DNA of 64,000 nucleotides, taken from an uncultured Chryseobacterium sp. Lineage in GTDB: Bacteria > Bacteroidota > Bacteroidia > Flavobacteriales > Weeksellaceae. Below the pieces are notes generated by a model. The model was not told the DNA's origin and did not search any database. It saw only the letters and a list, made by a program, of their open reading frames with translations. Below are positions 17,337 to 26,202 of the stretch, piece after piece; position 1 is the first letter of the stretch; the number at the start of each line of letters is the position of its first letter. The translations under genes and the position numbers were made by a program. Location: NCBI GenBank assembly GCA_913778505.1, contig CAJYWD010000045.1:29266-93265 (forward strand), read 5' to 3'.

Positions 17337-18599
17337 ATGAATCGACTTAACATCGTGTTTGATAAACTTCAAATTTGCGCCGTCCTAATTTTTGGCTTTT
17401 CATTTTGTGTGTGGTCGGCGCAGTCCAAAATGGAAATCGGTCATCAAATCTCCAAACCTCAAGGCGGAAAAGTTGTTCCTACGAATCTGAATTGGTCGGA
17501 AAGAATGCTGCTTTCCGAAATACATCGTTTTCCGGAAGCCTGGATGCTGGATTTCAGCAAAAGTCCAAAGTGGACTTACCCTTCTGCCATCGTATTAGAT
17601 GGCGCCGAAAAACTCTACGAAAAAACGGGCAAGAAAGAATATTACGATTACATCAGCGGTTTCGGCGAAAAGCTAATCAATGAAGACGGAACCATTCAAA
17701 CGTATGAACTCGAAAAGTACAATATCGATATGCTGAATAGCGGAAGCGTATTGCTTTATCTTTATGAAAAAGAAAAAAAGGAAAAATATCTGAAAGCACT
17801 TCAGACCCTGCGTTCACAAATCTATGGACAACCGAGAACCAAAGAAGGATCTTTCTGGCACAAGAAAATCTATCCTTATCAGGTTTGGCTGGATGGTCTT
17901 TATATGGGAATGCCTTTCTACACGCATTACACAAAAGATTTCACAACAGGAAAAGATGCTGAGAAAGCGTATGATGACATTGTTTTCCAGTTTGATTCCG
18001 TTCAGAAAAATCATTTAGACAAAAAAACAGGATTGCTTTATCACGCTTGGGACGAAAGTAAACAAGAAGTTTGGGCAGATAAAGAAACCGGACTTTCTCC
18101 TAATTTCTGGGGTCGAGCGATGGGTTGGTACGGAATGGCAATGGTAGATGTTCTGGACTTTTTGCCGAAAGACCATCCCGGAAGAGCGAGAATCATTTCC
18201 TACATCAAATCCTACGCTGATGCTGTCATCAAAGTTCAGGATAAAAAATCCGGACTTTGGTATCAGGTCTTAGATAAACCTCTGGAAAATGGTAATTATG
18301 AGGAAGCAAGCGCATCGGCGATGTTTGTTTATACGATTATGAAATCTGTGAACGAAGGATATTTGCCACAATCTTACAAAGCTGCAGCCAAAAAAGGCTA
18401 CGGTGGCATTATCAAAAACTTAATCACAGTTGATGAAAATGGCGTTGTCAATCTCAACAAATGTTGCGCTGTCGCCGGTTTAGGCGGAAAACCATACAGA
18501 GACGGTTCTTATGAATATTACGTCAATGAAAAAATCCGTTCCAATGACGGAAAAGCAACCGGACCATTTATCCTCGCAAGCTTGGAATTCGAGAAATAA
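17337..18599 (+). CDS. GH105 unsaturated rhamnogalacturonyl hydrolase
   Basis: This 420-residue exported protein (signal peptide FGFSFCVWSAQ) has the (alpha/alpha)6 features of family GH105: WTYPSAIVLDGAEKLYEKTG, YQVWLDGLYMGMPFYTHYTK with the presumed catalytic Asp near residue 186, SPNFWGRAMGWYGMAMVDVL and EASASAMFVYTIMKSVNEGY. GH105 enzymes remove the unsaturated galacturonosyl residue from the non-reducing end of oligosaccharides made by rhamnogalacturonan lyases, so it acts after the PL11 lyase of this locus. ATG 17337 is chosen over a TTG 6 bp upstream. It is the first gene of the plus-strand arm, behind candidate operator site A. A second, lipoprotein GH105 lies at 45058-46215. Confidence 0.9.
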   Translation: MNRLNIVFDKLQICAVLIFGFSFCVWSAQSKMEIGHQISKPQGGKVVPTNLNWSERMLLSEIHRFPEAWMLDFSKSPKWTYPSAIVLDGAEKLYEKTGKKEYYDYISGFGEKLINEDGTIQTYELEKYNIDMLNSGSVLLYLYEKEKKEKYLKALQTLRSQIYGQPRTKEGSFWHKKIYPYQVWLDGLYMGMPFYTHYTKDFTTGKDAEKAYDDIVFQFDSVQKNHLDKKTGLLYHAWDESKQEVWADKETGLSPNFWGRAMGWYGMAMVDVLDFLPKDHPGRARIISYIKSYADAVIKVQDKKSGLWYQVLDKPLENGNYEEASASAMFVYTIMKSVNEGYLPQSYKAAAKKGYGGIIKNLITVDENGVVNLNKCCAVAGLGGKPYRDGSYEYYVNEKIRSNDGKATGPFILASLEFEK

Positions 18600-18740
18600 A
18601 ATTATAATTATTTAAATTGGGGCATCTTTTCCGTCTTCCATTACCGTTCAAACCTAACGAAGCGGTACGATGATTCCAATGAAAATAAATAATAAATTAT
18701 CATCAAGCCGGGCTGCGAAAGATTCAACATTAAAAAACAA

Positions 18741-18915
18741 AATGAATATCTGTAATTTGTAATAAATTAATTTTCAGGGTTTGTTTGTCATTGACTGTGT
18801 CGAATCGTCTATTTCCGAAGGAATTGCGATACGCCTAAAATTAAACATTTCAGATTCTTTCAGAATGCCAAAATGACTGCTGATTTAAGCTTTATCATTA
18901 GAAACGGACATTCAT
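18741..18915 (+). repeat. ~175-bp imperfect palindromic element, copy 1
   Basis: It starts AATGAATATCTG and ends CGGACATTCAT, near-perfect inverted ends, with inner GTTTGTTTGTCATTGACTG and AGAATGCCAAAATGACTG. Close relatives lie at 26011-26163 and, inverted, at 49356-49530. It has no coding capacity. It fills most of the gap between the GH105 and CE12 genes. Confidence 0.7.
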
Positions 18916-18932
18916 AAAAAAAAACTTCAAAA

Positions 18933-19667
18933 ATGAATAAAAAACTTTCAATCCTATTTTTGTTCTTTTCATTAATAACATTGGCTCAGAAACCTACATT
19001 ATTTTTAATTGGTGATTCAACAATGTCCAACAAAGAAAATCCTGAAAAAAATCCCGAACACGGCTGGGGACAAGTTCTTCCGCAATTTTTCACATCGGGA
19101 ATCGAAATCCAAAATCACGCAATGAATGGCAGAAGCTCCAAAAGTTTCAGAACGGAAGGACGCTGGGACAAAGTCGAAAAACAACTGAAAAAAGGTGATT
19201 TTGTAATCATTCAGTTTGGACACAATGACCAGAAACTAAAAGATTCTACCAAATTTACCAATCCTTATACGCAATACAGAGCTAATCTGGAAAGATATGT
19301 CAACGAAACAAGAGCCAAAGGTGCAACACCGATTCTAATGACCTCCATCACTAGAAGGAATTTCAATGAAAATGGTGTTTTAGTCGATACGCACAAAGAA
19401 TATCCCTTGGTCGTAAGATTAGTTGCAGATGCAATGAAAGTTCCTTTTGTCGACATGCAATTGTTGACGGAACAAATGGAAATTGCAGCCGGTCCGGAAA
19501 AATCAAAACTGTTACACCTTCATTTCAAAGCAGGCGAAAATCCTTATTATGACAAGGATAAAGCGGATGACACACACTTATCCAAGTCAGGTGCAGAAAC
19601 TGTTGCGAAACTTGCCGTCAACGCTTTGAAACCTTTAAATACCGGATTAGAAAAATATATCAAATAA
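18933..19667 (+). CDS. Rhamnogalacturonan acetylesterase, CE12-type SGNH hydrolase
   Basis: The 244-residue exported protein (signal peptide ending LITLAQ) has all SGNH blocks: FLIGDSTMSNK (nucleophile Ser), NHAMNGRSSKSF (Gly), FVIIQFGHNDQK (Asn) and ADDTHLSKSG (Asp and His). The GDSTMS, NGRSSKSF and GHNDQK set is typical of CE12 rhamnogalacturonan acetylesterases, which remove acetyl groups from galacturonate of the backbone so that lyases and hydrolases can act. It is followed 24 bp later by an alpha/beta esterase gene, probably co-transcribed. The minus-strand arm carries a longer CE12 protein. Confidence 0.88.
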   Translation: MNKKLSILFLFFSLITLAQKPTLFLIGDSTMSNKENPEKNPEHGWGQVLPQFFTSGIEIQNHAMNGRSSKSFRTEGRWDKVEKQLKKGDFVIIQFGHNDQKLKDSTKFTNPYTQYRANLERYVNETRAKGATPILMTSITRRNFNENGVLVDTHKEYPLVVRLVADAMKVPFVDMQLLTEQMEIAAGPEKSKLLHLHFKAGENPYYDKDKADDTHLSKSGAETVAKLAVNALKPLNTGLEKYIK

Positions 19668-19691
19668 CTCATTATCATTAGACAATTGACA

Positions 19692-20597
19692 ATGAAAAAA
19701 TTCGGATTTATTGTTTTGATTTTAATTGTAAATCTAATTTCCGCTCAGGAAAAAATAACGCTCTGGCCAAAAGGTCAGATGCCGAATAGCAAAGGTTTAG
19801 AATTAAAAAATGAAGAAAAAGACGGTCGGCTTGTACAAATCAAAGAACCTGAATTATTTGCTTTTTTACCGCCAAAAGAAGACAGAAAACCAATGGCCGT
19901 GATTGTGATTCCAGGCGGTGGTTATTACAAACTGACTTATGACCTGAATGGATTTCAGATTGCAAAATGGTTCAACACTTTGGGAATTTCAGCATTTGTG
20001 TTGAATTACAGATTACCAATTTCTCCTGATGTGAAGCAGAGAGAAATTGCACCGTTGCAGGATATTCAGGCGGCTATTAAATATCTTCGGAAAAATGCTT
20101 CTCAATACGGGATTTCACCGGAACAAATTGGAGTCATCGGAACTTCTGCAGGCGGACATCTGGCTGCGTCAGCGAGTAATATTTCAAGAGATTACACAGA
20201 ATTAAAGGACGATTGGACATCCATTTCCACCATTCCGAATTTTGCAATTCTGGTTTCTCCTGTCATCGATTTGGGAGAATACGCTCACGTTGGGAGTCGC
20301 AATAGTTTGCTGGGAGAGAATGCTTCACAAGAAAAAATCAACGAATACTCGATGCAAAACCGGGTGACTGACAAAACGCCTCCAACTCTATTGATTCACG
20401 CACAAAATGATAAAACCGTTCCGGTAATGAACAGCATTATATATTATCAGGCTATGACCAAAAATAAAGTGAAAGGCGCATTGTTCATTTTTCCTGAAGG
20501 CGAACACAAAATCGGAATCACCAATAAATCTGAACTAACGGATAACTGGAAAAAACTATGTTCTGACTGGCTGAAAACCTTATTTTCTAACCAATAA
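19692..20597 (+). CDS. Exported alpha/beta hydrolase, probable carbohydrate acetylesterase
   Basis: The 301-residue product has a signal peptide (ending LISAQ) and an esterase/lipase-type fold: VIVIPGGGYYKL (oxyanion motif), IGVIGTSAGGHLAASASN (nucleophile Ser in GTSAGG), LLIHAQNDKTVPV (Asp) and FPEGEHKIG (His). This arrangement is typical of BD-FAE/Axe-like esterases in plant polysaccharide loci. ATG 19692 is preferred over a TTG 6 bp upstream. With the CE12 gene just before it, it may remove acetyl groups at other positions; the exact substrate is not shown by sequence. A candidate operator (site B) begins 9 bp after its stop. Confidence 0.8.
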   Translation: MKKFGFIVLILIVNLISAQEKITLWPKGQMPNSKGLELKNEEKDGRLVQIKEPELFAFLPPKEDRKPMAVIVIPGGGYYKLTYDLNGFQIAKWFNTLGISAFVLNYRLPISPDVKQREIAPLQDIQAAIKYLRKNASQYGISPEQIGVIGTSAGGHLAASASNISRDYTELKDDWTSISTIPNFAILVSPVIDLGEYAHVGSRNSLLGENASQEKINEYSMQNRVTDKTPPTLLIHAQNDKTVPVMNSIIYYQAMTKNKVKGALFIFPEGEHKIGITNKSELTDNWKKLCSDWLKTLFSNQ

Positions 20598-20605
20598 TCT
20601 TGTAA

Positions 20606-20623
20606 CAGACAGTGCAGGATAAT
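20606..20623 (+). promoter_or_regulatory. Candidate regulon operator, site B
   Basis: CAGACAGTGCAGGATAAT lies 68 bp before the GH28 start and just after TAATCTTG, which is one base from the TAnnTTTG -7 consensus. It shares 15 of 18 bases with site A. Confidence 0.45.
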
Positions 20624-20690
20624 TTTTCTCAGTAGTAATATTAGTTTGCAATACGAAGAAATTCTTCAAAAGCCTTAAACCTAAATCTTT

Positions 20691-22094
20691 ATGAAAAAAT
20701 ATATTCCACTTCTATTAACCTTGTTTTTTTCTGTAACTGTTTCTTCCCAGTACCAACCCTGGACTTCCTCAAAGCAACCATTAAAGGAAATCAAAGCTTT
20801 AAAAAAGCAAATTAAAAAACCGGAATTCAGAAAAGTGGATTACCTGATTACGGATTTCGGTGCAGTCGGTGACGGAAAAACAAAAAATACAGACGCTTTC
20901 AAAAAAGCGATTGAAAAATGCAATGCAGAAGGAGGAGGAAGAGTTGTTGTACCAAACGGCGTTTTCTTAACAGGAGCCATTTATTTGAAATCAAACGTGA
21001 ATCTTTATTTGAGCGATGGTTCTACGATTTTATTCAGCCAGGACAGCAACGACTACCCTATCGTTTTCACGCGTTGGGAAGGGATGGAATGTATGAATTA
21101 TTCCTCTTTAATTTATGCATATGAAGAAGAAAATATCGCCATTACAGGAAAAGGTACTTTGGATGGAAATTCAGATAATAATAATTGGTGGTTTTGGTGT
21201 GGTGCAACAAAATACGGTTACAACGAAACCCGTCCGGGAAGACAAAATCCTGCCCGGGCAAAACTTCACGAATATATGGCGCAGAGAAAACCTGCCAGAG
21301 AAAGAATCTTCGGGGACGGATGGTATTTGAGACCTAATTTCGTTCAGCCTTACAAGTCGAAAAACTTTTATATGGCGGATGTTTTGGTTAAAAATTCTCC
21401 GATGTGGAATCTGAATCCCGTTTTGTGTGAAAATGTTTTGATTGAAAGGGTAAAAGTCATCAGCCACGGACCAAACAACGATGGTTTCGACCCTGAAGCG
21501 TGTAAAAACGTCTGGATTAAAGATTCCTATTTCGACACAGGAGATGACTGCATCGCCATTAAATCAGGACGAGACGAGGACGGAAGAGACATCGGAAAAC
21601 CTGCCGAAAACCACATCATCGAAAACTGCGAAATGAAAGATGGTCACGGCGGTGTGGTTATCGGAAGCGAGATTGCAGGCGGCGCAAAAAATATTTACGC
21701 CATCGGAAACGTAATGGACAGCAAAAATCTAGACCGAGCGTTGAGAATTAAAACCAGCTCAAGCCGTGGCGGAATCATCGAAAATGTATTTTTCTACAAC
21801 ACAAAAGTTGGAGCTTACAAAGAAGCCGCCGTTCGTTTCAATATGCATTATGAAAAACCTGGAAATCACATCCCGACGATGAGAAATATCTGGGTTGAAA
21901 ATCTAACCGTTGACAAAGGCGGAAAATATGCGGTTTTTTCTGATGCTTATGAATCCTCTCCGGTAATGGATTTCACAATGATTAATGCTAAAATGGTGGG
22001 CGTTCAGATTCCTTATAAAGTGGATTATATGAAAAACGTGACGCTTAAAAATGTAACCGTTAACGGACAACCATTAACTGAGTTAAAACCATAA
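20691..22094 (+). CDS. GH28 polygalacturonase/rhamnogalacturonan hydrolase
   Basis: The 467-residue exported protein (signal peptide ending VTVSSQ) is a right-handed beta-helix of family GH28. The conserved catalytic blocks are NNDGFDPEAC (about residue 263), DTGDDCIAIKSG (about 283), GHGGVVIGSE (about 317) and LRIKTSS (about 351). An N-terminal FGAVGDGKTKNTDAFKKAIE block is also typical. GH28 members hydrolyse galacturonic-acid linkages in homogalacturonan or rhamnogalacturonan; the subtype cannot be fixed here, although the context favours rhamnogalacturonan. It lies behind candidate operator site B. A second GH28 that differs considerably lies at 56764-58137. Confidence 0.88.
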   Translation: MKKYIPLLLTLFFSVTVSSQYQPWTSSKQPLKEIKALKKQIKKPEFRKVDYLITDFGAVGDGKTKNTDAFKKAIEKCNAEGGGRVVVPNGVFLTGAIYLKSNVNLYLSDGSTILFSQDSNDYPIVFTRWEGMECMNYSSLIYAYEEENIAITGKGTLDGNSDNNNWWFWCGATKYGYNETRPGRQNPARAKLHEYMAQRKPARERIFGDGWYLRPNFVQPYKSKNFYMADVLVKNSPMWNLNPVLCENVLIERVKVISHGPNNDGFDPEACKNVWIKDSYFDTGDDCIAIKSGRDEDGRDIGKPAENHIIENCEMKDGHGGVVIGSEIAGGAKNIYAIGNVMDSKNLDRALRIKTSSSRGGIIENVFFYNTKVGAYKEAAVRFNMHYEKPGNHIPTMRNIWVENLTVDKGGKYAVFSDAYESSPVMDFTMINAKMVGVQIPYKVDYMKNVTLKNVTVNGQPLTELKP

Positions 22095-22158
22095 TTCAAC
22101 TTTGTATAATTGAACACAAAGTACACAATGGTTTTTTAAATTCATATTGCTTAAAAGT

Positions 22159-22230
22159 TCACAAAGCCGCTTCGCTTACATAAGATTTCTTGTAAAAACT
22201 TGTGCTTTTTTAAGCGAAGCGGCTTTGTGA
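22159..22230. repeat. Perfect 20-bp inverted repeat element
   Basis: TCACAAAGCCGCTTCGCTTA (22159-22178) and its exact reverse complement (22211-22230) flank a 32-bp loop. Flanking bases extend the symmetry imperfectly (GAACACAAAG... before, ...GAGCTTAGTGTTC after). It occupies the gap between GH28 and the DUF4450 gene. It has no T tract, so it looks like a REP-type element and not a simple terminator. Confidence 0.7.
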
Positions 22231-22328
22231 GACTAAAATTATTAGATGATTACCAAAACTCTTTGTGAGCTTAGTGTTCAAAAAATTCAATGTGACAGAA
22301 ATGAATACAAAATATTTTAAAAATTAAA

Positions 22329-25300
22329 ATGCGCAGCAAAACCATTTTCGCCGGACTCCTGATTTTATCGGCACTCTCCCATTCTTTTGCTCAATCCAAA
22401 CATTGGCAAAATATCGAGCGTGAACTGCATTACAAGGAAGACAAAGGCGATTTTTTATTGGTCAACGGAAAGTACAGATTCAACAGAGCGTTGTACGGAG
22501 ACAACCGTGCATCAAGAGTTGAAGCCGGAGATTTGCCGGAATTTGCGTTGTATCTCCCGGGAATGGGCGGCAATCTTCAGTTCGTCATTCAGAAAGGAAA
22601 TTCCATTAAAAAATTAATTCAGGCTGATAAAATTGAAACACGTTATCGTCCTGGTTCGATGCTGTATGAAATCAAAGACCCGATTCTCGGAAACGGAACT
22701 TTGAAATTAACTGTTTTAGCACAAGCTAAAGAAGAGGGTTTGGTTTTAAAAATGGAAACTGTCAATATAGATTCATCAACAAAAATCTATGCAGTTTACG
22801 GCGGTGCAAGCGGGAAGACTTTCAGCAGAAACGGCGACATTGGCGCAGACCCGGAATCCGGATTTTATCTGTTGCCTGAATATTGTCTGAATAATCAGTT
22901 TCAGTTTAACAAAAATCAGTTTCAGCTTAATTATCTAAATAAGAAAAAAGAAACTCAAATTGTCAACGGAAGTTTTTCAAACGTCAATTCATTACAGAAA
23001 ACCGATGCAACGACTTTAGAAAAATTGGCTGTGTTTACTCAAAATAAAGCAGACAAATCGCCGATTGTCTACGCTTCCTACTCTTCACAAAAAAATCCGG
23101 TTTATATCCAAATCGCAAAAGGAAAATCAGATAAAAGCTTTTCGGATGAAGAATTGAAAAACATTTTTAATGAAGCCGAAAAAGCTCGTTTAACATTAAC
23201 CAACAGAATTCAACTTAAAACGCCCGATGCAGATTTAAATAACTTCGGAGCTAATTTAGCGATTGCCGCCGACGGAATCTGGGAAAGTCCGACTTTCCTT
23301 CACGGTGCAGTTGCCTGGAGAATGCGGTTGAATGCCTGGAGAGGAGCTTACACCGCTGATGTGTTGAGTTGGCACGACCGGGCGAAAGAACATTTTGAAA
23401 GCTACGCCAATTCGCAGGTTTTGAAGCCGGATTCTGCACCAGTTGTAATGGACACGATGCGTCATCTTGCCCGTCACGAGGAGAAAATGGGAACTGCCGT
23501 TTTTTCAAGCGGATACATTTCCAGAAATCCGAATGACAATACGAAACCGCATCATTACGATATGAATCTGGTATTTTTCGACCAGATGTTTTCACATTTC
23601 AATTACACGGGGGACAAAGAATTTCTGAAAAAAATGTGGCCAACAATGGTTCGTCATATCGATTGGGAAAAGCGGAATTTCAAGCGTGGCGATTTGTATG
23701 ATGCGTATGCGGCGATTTGGGCGAGTGACGCGCTGCAATATTCAGGTGGAAAAGTGACGCACACGTCGGCGTATAATTACAGAGCCAACCGTGAAATGGC
23801 GAAGCTCGCAAAAATTATTGGCGAAAATCCGCAACCTTATGAACAGGAAGCTGATGCGATTTTAAAGGCGATGAAAAATGAACTTTGGATTAAAAACAAA
23901 GGCTATTTTGCTGAATATAAAGATGCATTGGGCAACAAAATCGTTCACGACCAACCGGGAATCTGGTCGATTTATCACGTTTCTGATGCTTATATTTTAG
24001 ATGAATTTGAGGATTATCAGAATTTACAATACATCAATTATTACACCCCGAAAATCCCGATTACCGTAAAAGGTGCAGCTCATAAAGACTATTTTACGTT
24101 AGCGACCACCAATTGGCAACCTTACGACTGGTCGATTAACAACGTCGCTTTGGCGGAAAATTTACAGACCGCTTTGGCGTATTGGCAAGCCGGAAGAAGT
24201 GAGGATGCGTACCAACTATGGAAAGGAAATCTGGTCGAAAGTATGTATTACGGCATCAGTCCGGGAAATTTTGAACAGCTTTCGCATTACGACGCATTTC
24301 GTGGAGAATTGTACCGGGATTTTGCCGACCCGATTGGTGTGGCTTCAAGAACCTTGACAGAAGGACTTTTCGGCGTTTATCCTAAATTACTGGATGATAA
24401 GGTTGAAATAAAACCAGGTTTTCCGAAAGATTGGAATTCTGCCGAGTTGAAACTTCCGGATTGGGAATATCAGTTTAAAAGAACTTCGAAAAAAACGGAA
24501 TATTTATTTAAATCGAAATATCAGAATCCTGTTTCTCTGGAAATGCAGATTCCTGTGAATGAGTCCAATATTAAATCTGTAAAAGTGAATGGGAAAAATG
24601 TGGATTGGAAAATTAAACCTAACTCCATTCTGCAACCAAGCATCCGGTTTGAAACGCCGAAAGGAAAAGATTTTAAGATTGAAATTAATTATTCCGGTGA
24701 AGAACTGAAAAACGAACAGACGGATTACATTAATTATATTTCTGAAAATCTTCAATTGAAATTTGATTCAAAAAAGAAGATTAAAGATATTCTTGACCCT
24801 CAGCAATTAATTAAAAACAGAAATGGAAATCAATTTAGTTTAATTCAGGAAGAAAGAAAAGGAACTTTCTTCGTGCAAGTTGAGCAAAATGGAACCAAGT
24901 GGTGGCAACCTGTGAATGTTGATATTCGTTTTCCTTTGGAGACAAAATGGGTGAATAAAAAACTTCAGATTGAGTCAAAATCTGCAAATCCAATTAATGG
25001 AAAATTGGCTGCTAATGGTTTATATAAAACTTTCAGCATTCAGAAAAATCAAGATACATCGATTGAAATTCCTGCAAATTATCTAAGCAAAGGAACCAAT
25101 TCTATTGAGCTTGAATACAACGGAATCAAACAAAATATTGAAATCACGGATTGGGAAATTGAGAATAAAGGTCAATTCAATACTATTTCTTTAGCTTCAA
25201 AATACAATGAAAAAGTCACCGAGATTTTCAATCAGAAATACCTTTCGCCAAGGTTGAAAGTCCCTACTCTACAGCTTCCGTGGCAGGGCATCGGGAACTG

Positions 25301-25916
25301 GTGCTATCCGTTAGCATCTGCAGATATTGATGACACCGGCTTGATGGCGCGACGCAAAAATGGCAGAGTTGAATATCTTGGGATTCCTTTTTTAATGGAT
25401 AACAGTGAGAAAAATATTGTTTTTACAAGTCAATGGGACAATTATCCGGATTCAATTGAGATTCCTCTGACTGGAAAAGGAAAGAAAATTTATTTTCTGA
25501 TGGCTGGTTCTACCAATCCGATGCAGTCGCAGATAGTGAATGGAACAATTACGGTTCAATATGCTGATGGTTCAACTTCGGAACTGGAATTGAAAAACCC
25601 AACGAATTGGTGGCCGATTGAGCAGGATTTGTTTGATGATAATTTTGCGTTTGAAATTCCGGATGATAAAATTCCGTATCGTGTCAGATTAAAAACAGGT
25701 GAATTGTACCAAAACGGAAATAAAGTTAGATATTCCGATACATTAGGTGTGAAAAATCCGGAGATCACTAAAGGAAAAAGCCGTGAAGTGGATGGCGGTG
25801 CAGCAACGATCCTTGATTTGCCGATTGATTCCCAAAAAGAACTGAAATCAGTAAAGTTGTCCGCAGTAAGCAATGATGTGGTGATTGGAATGATGAGTGC
25901 GACGGTTTTGAGATAA
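22329..25916 (+). CDS. Large exported DUF4450-type protein with six-hairpin glycosidase-like domain
   Basis: The 1,195-residue protein has a signal peptide (ending SHSFAQ). Its N-terminal beta-domain carries a recognisable DUF4450 signature (LLVNGKYRFNRALYGDNRAS, VEAGDLPEFALYLPGMGGNL; RNGDIGADPESGFYLLPEYC). Residues ~310-690 look like an (alpha/alpha)6 barrel (AVAWRMRLNAWRGAYTADVL, DLYDAYAAIWASDALQYSGG, LATTNWQPYDWSINNVALAE, ISPGNFEQLSHYDAFRGELY), and beta-rich C-terminal domains follow. Such proteins occur in pectin loci, but I know of no assigned activity. A glycosidase acting on rhamnogalacturonan fragments is inferred. Palindromic elements lie on both sides. Confidence 0.7.
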   Translation: MRSKTIFAGLLILSALSHSFAQSKHWQNIERELHYKEDKGDFLLVNGKYRFNRALYGDNRASRVEAGDLPEFALYLPGMGGNLQFVIQKGNSIKKLIQADKIETRYRPGSMLYEIKDPILGNGTLKLTVLAQAKEEGLVLKMETVNIDSSTKIYAVYGGASGKTFSRNGDIGADPESGFYLLPEYCLNNQFQFNKNQFQLNYLNKKKETQIVNGSFSNVNSLQKTDATTLEKLAVFTQNKADKSPIVYASYSSQKNPVYIQIAKGKSDKSFSDEELKNIFNEAEKARLTLTNRIQLKTPDADLNNFGANLAIAADGIWESPTFLHGAVAWRMRLNAWRGAYTADVLSWHDRAKEHFESYANSQVLKPDSAPVVMDTMRHLARHEEKMGTAVFSSGYISRNPNDNTKPHHYDMNLVFFDQMFSHFNYTGDKEFLKKMWPTMVRHIDWEKRNFKRGDLYDAYAAIWASDALQYSGGKVTHTSAYNYRANREMAKLAKIIGENPQPYEQEADAILKAMKNELWIKNKGYFAEYKDALGNKIVHDQPGIWSIYHVSDAYILDEFEDYQNLQYINYYTPKIPITVKGAAHKDYFTLATTNWQPYDWSINNVALAENLQTALAYWQAGRSEDAYQLWKGNLVESMYYGISPGNFEQLSHYDAFRGELYRDFADPIGVASRTLTEGLFGVYPKLLDDKVEIKPGFPKDWNSAELKLPDWEYQFKRTSKKTEYLFKSKYQNPVSLEMQIPVNESNIKSVKVNGKNVDWKIKPNSILQPSIRFETPKGKDFKIEINYSGEELKNEQTDYINYISENLQLKFDSKKKIKDILDPQQLIKNRNGNQFSLIQEERKGTFFVQVEQNGTKWWQPVNVDIRFPLETKWVNKKLQIESKSANPINGKLAANGLYKTFSIQKNQDTSIEIPANYLSKGTNSIELEYNGIKQNIEITDWEIENKGQFNTISLASKYNEKVTEIFNQKYLSPRLKVPTLQLPWQGIGNWCYPLASADIDDTGLMARRKNGRVEYLGIPFLMDNSEKNIVFTSQWDNYPDSIEIPLTGKGKKIYFLMAGSTNPMQSQIVNGTITVQYADGSTSELELKNPTNWWPIEQDLFDDNFAFEIPDDKIPYRVRLKTGELYQNGNKVRYSDTLGVKNPEITKGKSREVDGGAATILDLPIDSQKELKSVKLSAVSNDVVIGMMSATVLR

Positions 25917-26010
25917 GTTAATGCTATGAATGCACAAACTTTCACTAAAATTAAAACGAGCGAGATTAGCGCATTAATAGGAAGACAATTTCAAAAAGAA
26001 TTAAACTAGA

Positions 26011-26163
26011 AATGAATGTCCGTAATTGGTGAAAACTTAATTATTAACAGTTTGTTTGTCATTCCGCAGGAATCTAAACTAATTCATTTTCAGTGTGTTG
26101 ACATTCCTCCGGAATGACAAAATGACTGTTGATTTTAGCTTTACACTTAAAGACAGACATTCA
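26011..26163 (+). repeat. ~155-bp imperfect palindromic element, copy 2
   Basis: It begins AATGAATGTCCG and ends CAGACATTCAC, with inner GTTTGTTTGTCATTCCG and GGAATGACAAAATGACTG. It is the same family and orientation as copy 1 at 18741, with a shorter, diverged middle. The middle itself pairs (CATTCCGCAGGAAT; CATTCCTCCGGAATG). Confidence 0.7.
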
Positions 26164-26202
26164 CCAAACTAGAAAATATTTTTTATATTAAAATAAATTA
26201 AA

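Noticed and set aside
22159..22230. Rho-independent terminator after GH28
   Set aside because: The stem is perfect, but the 32-base loop is long and there is no T tract on either side.
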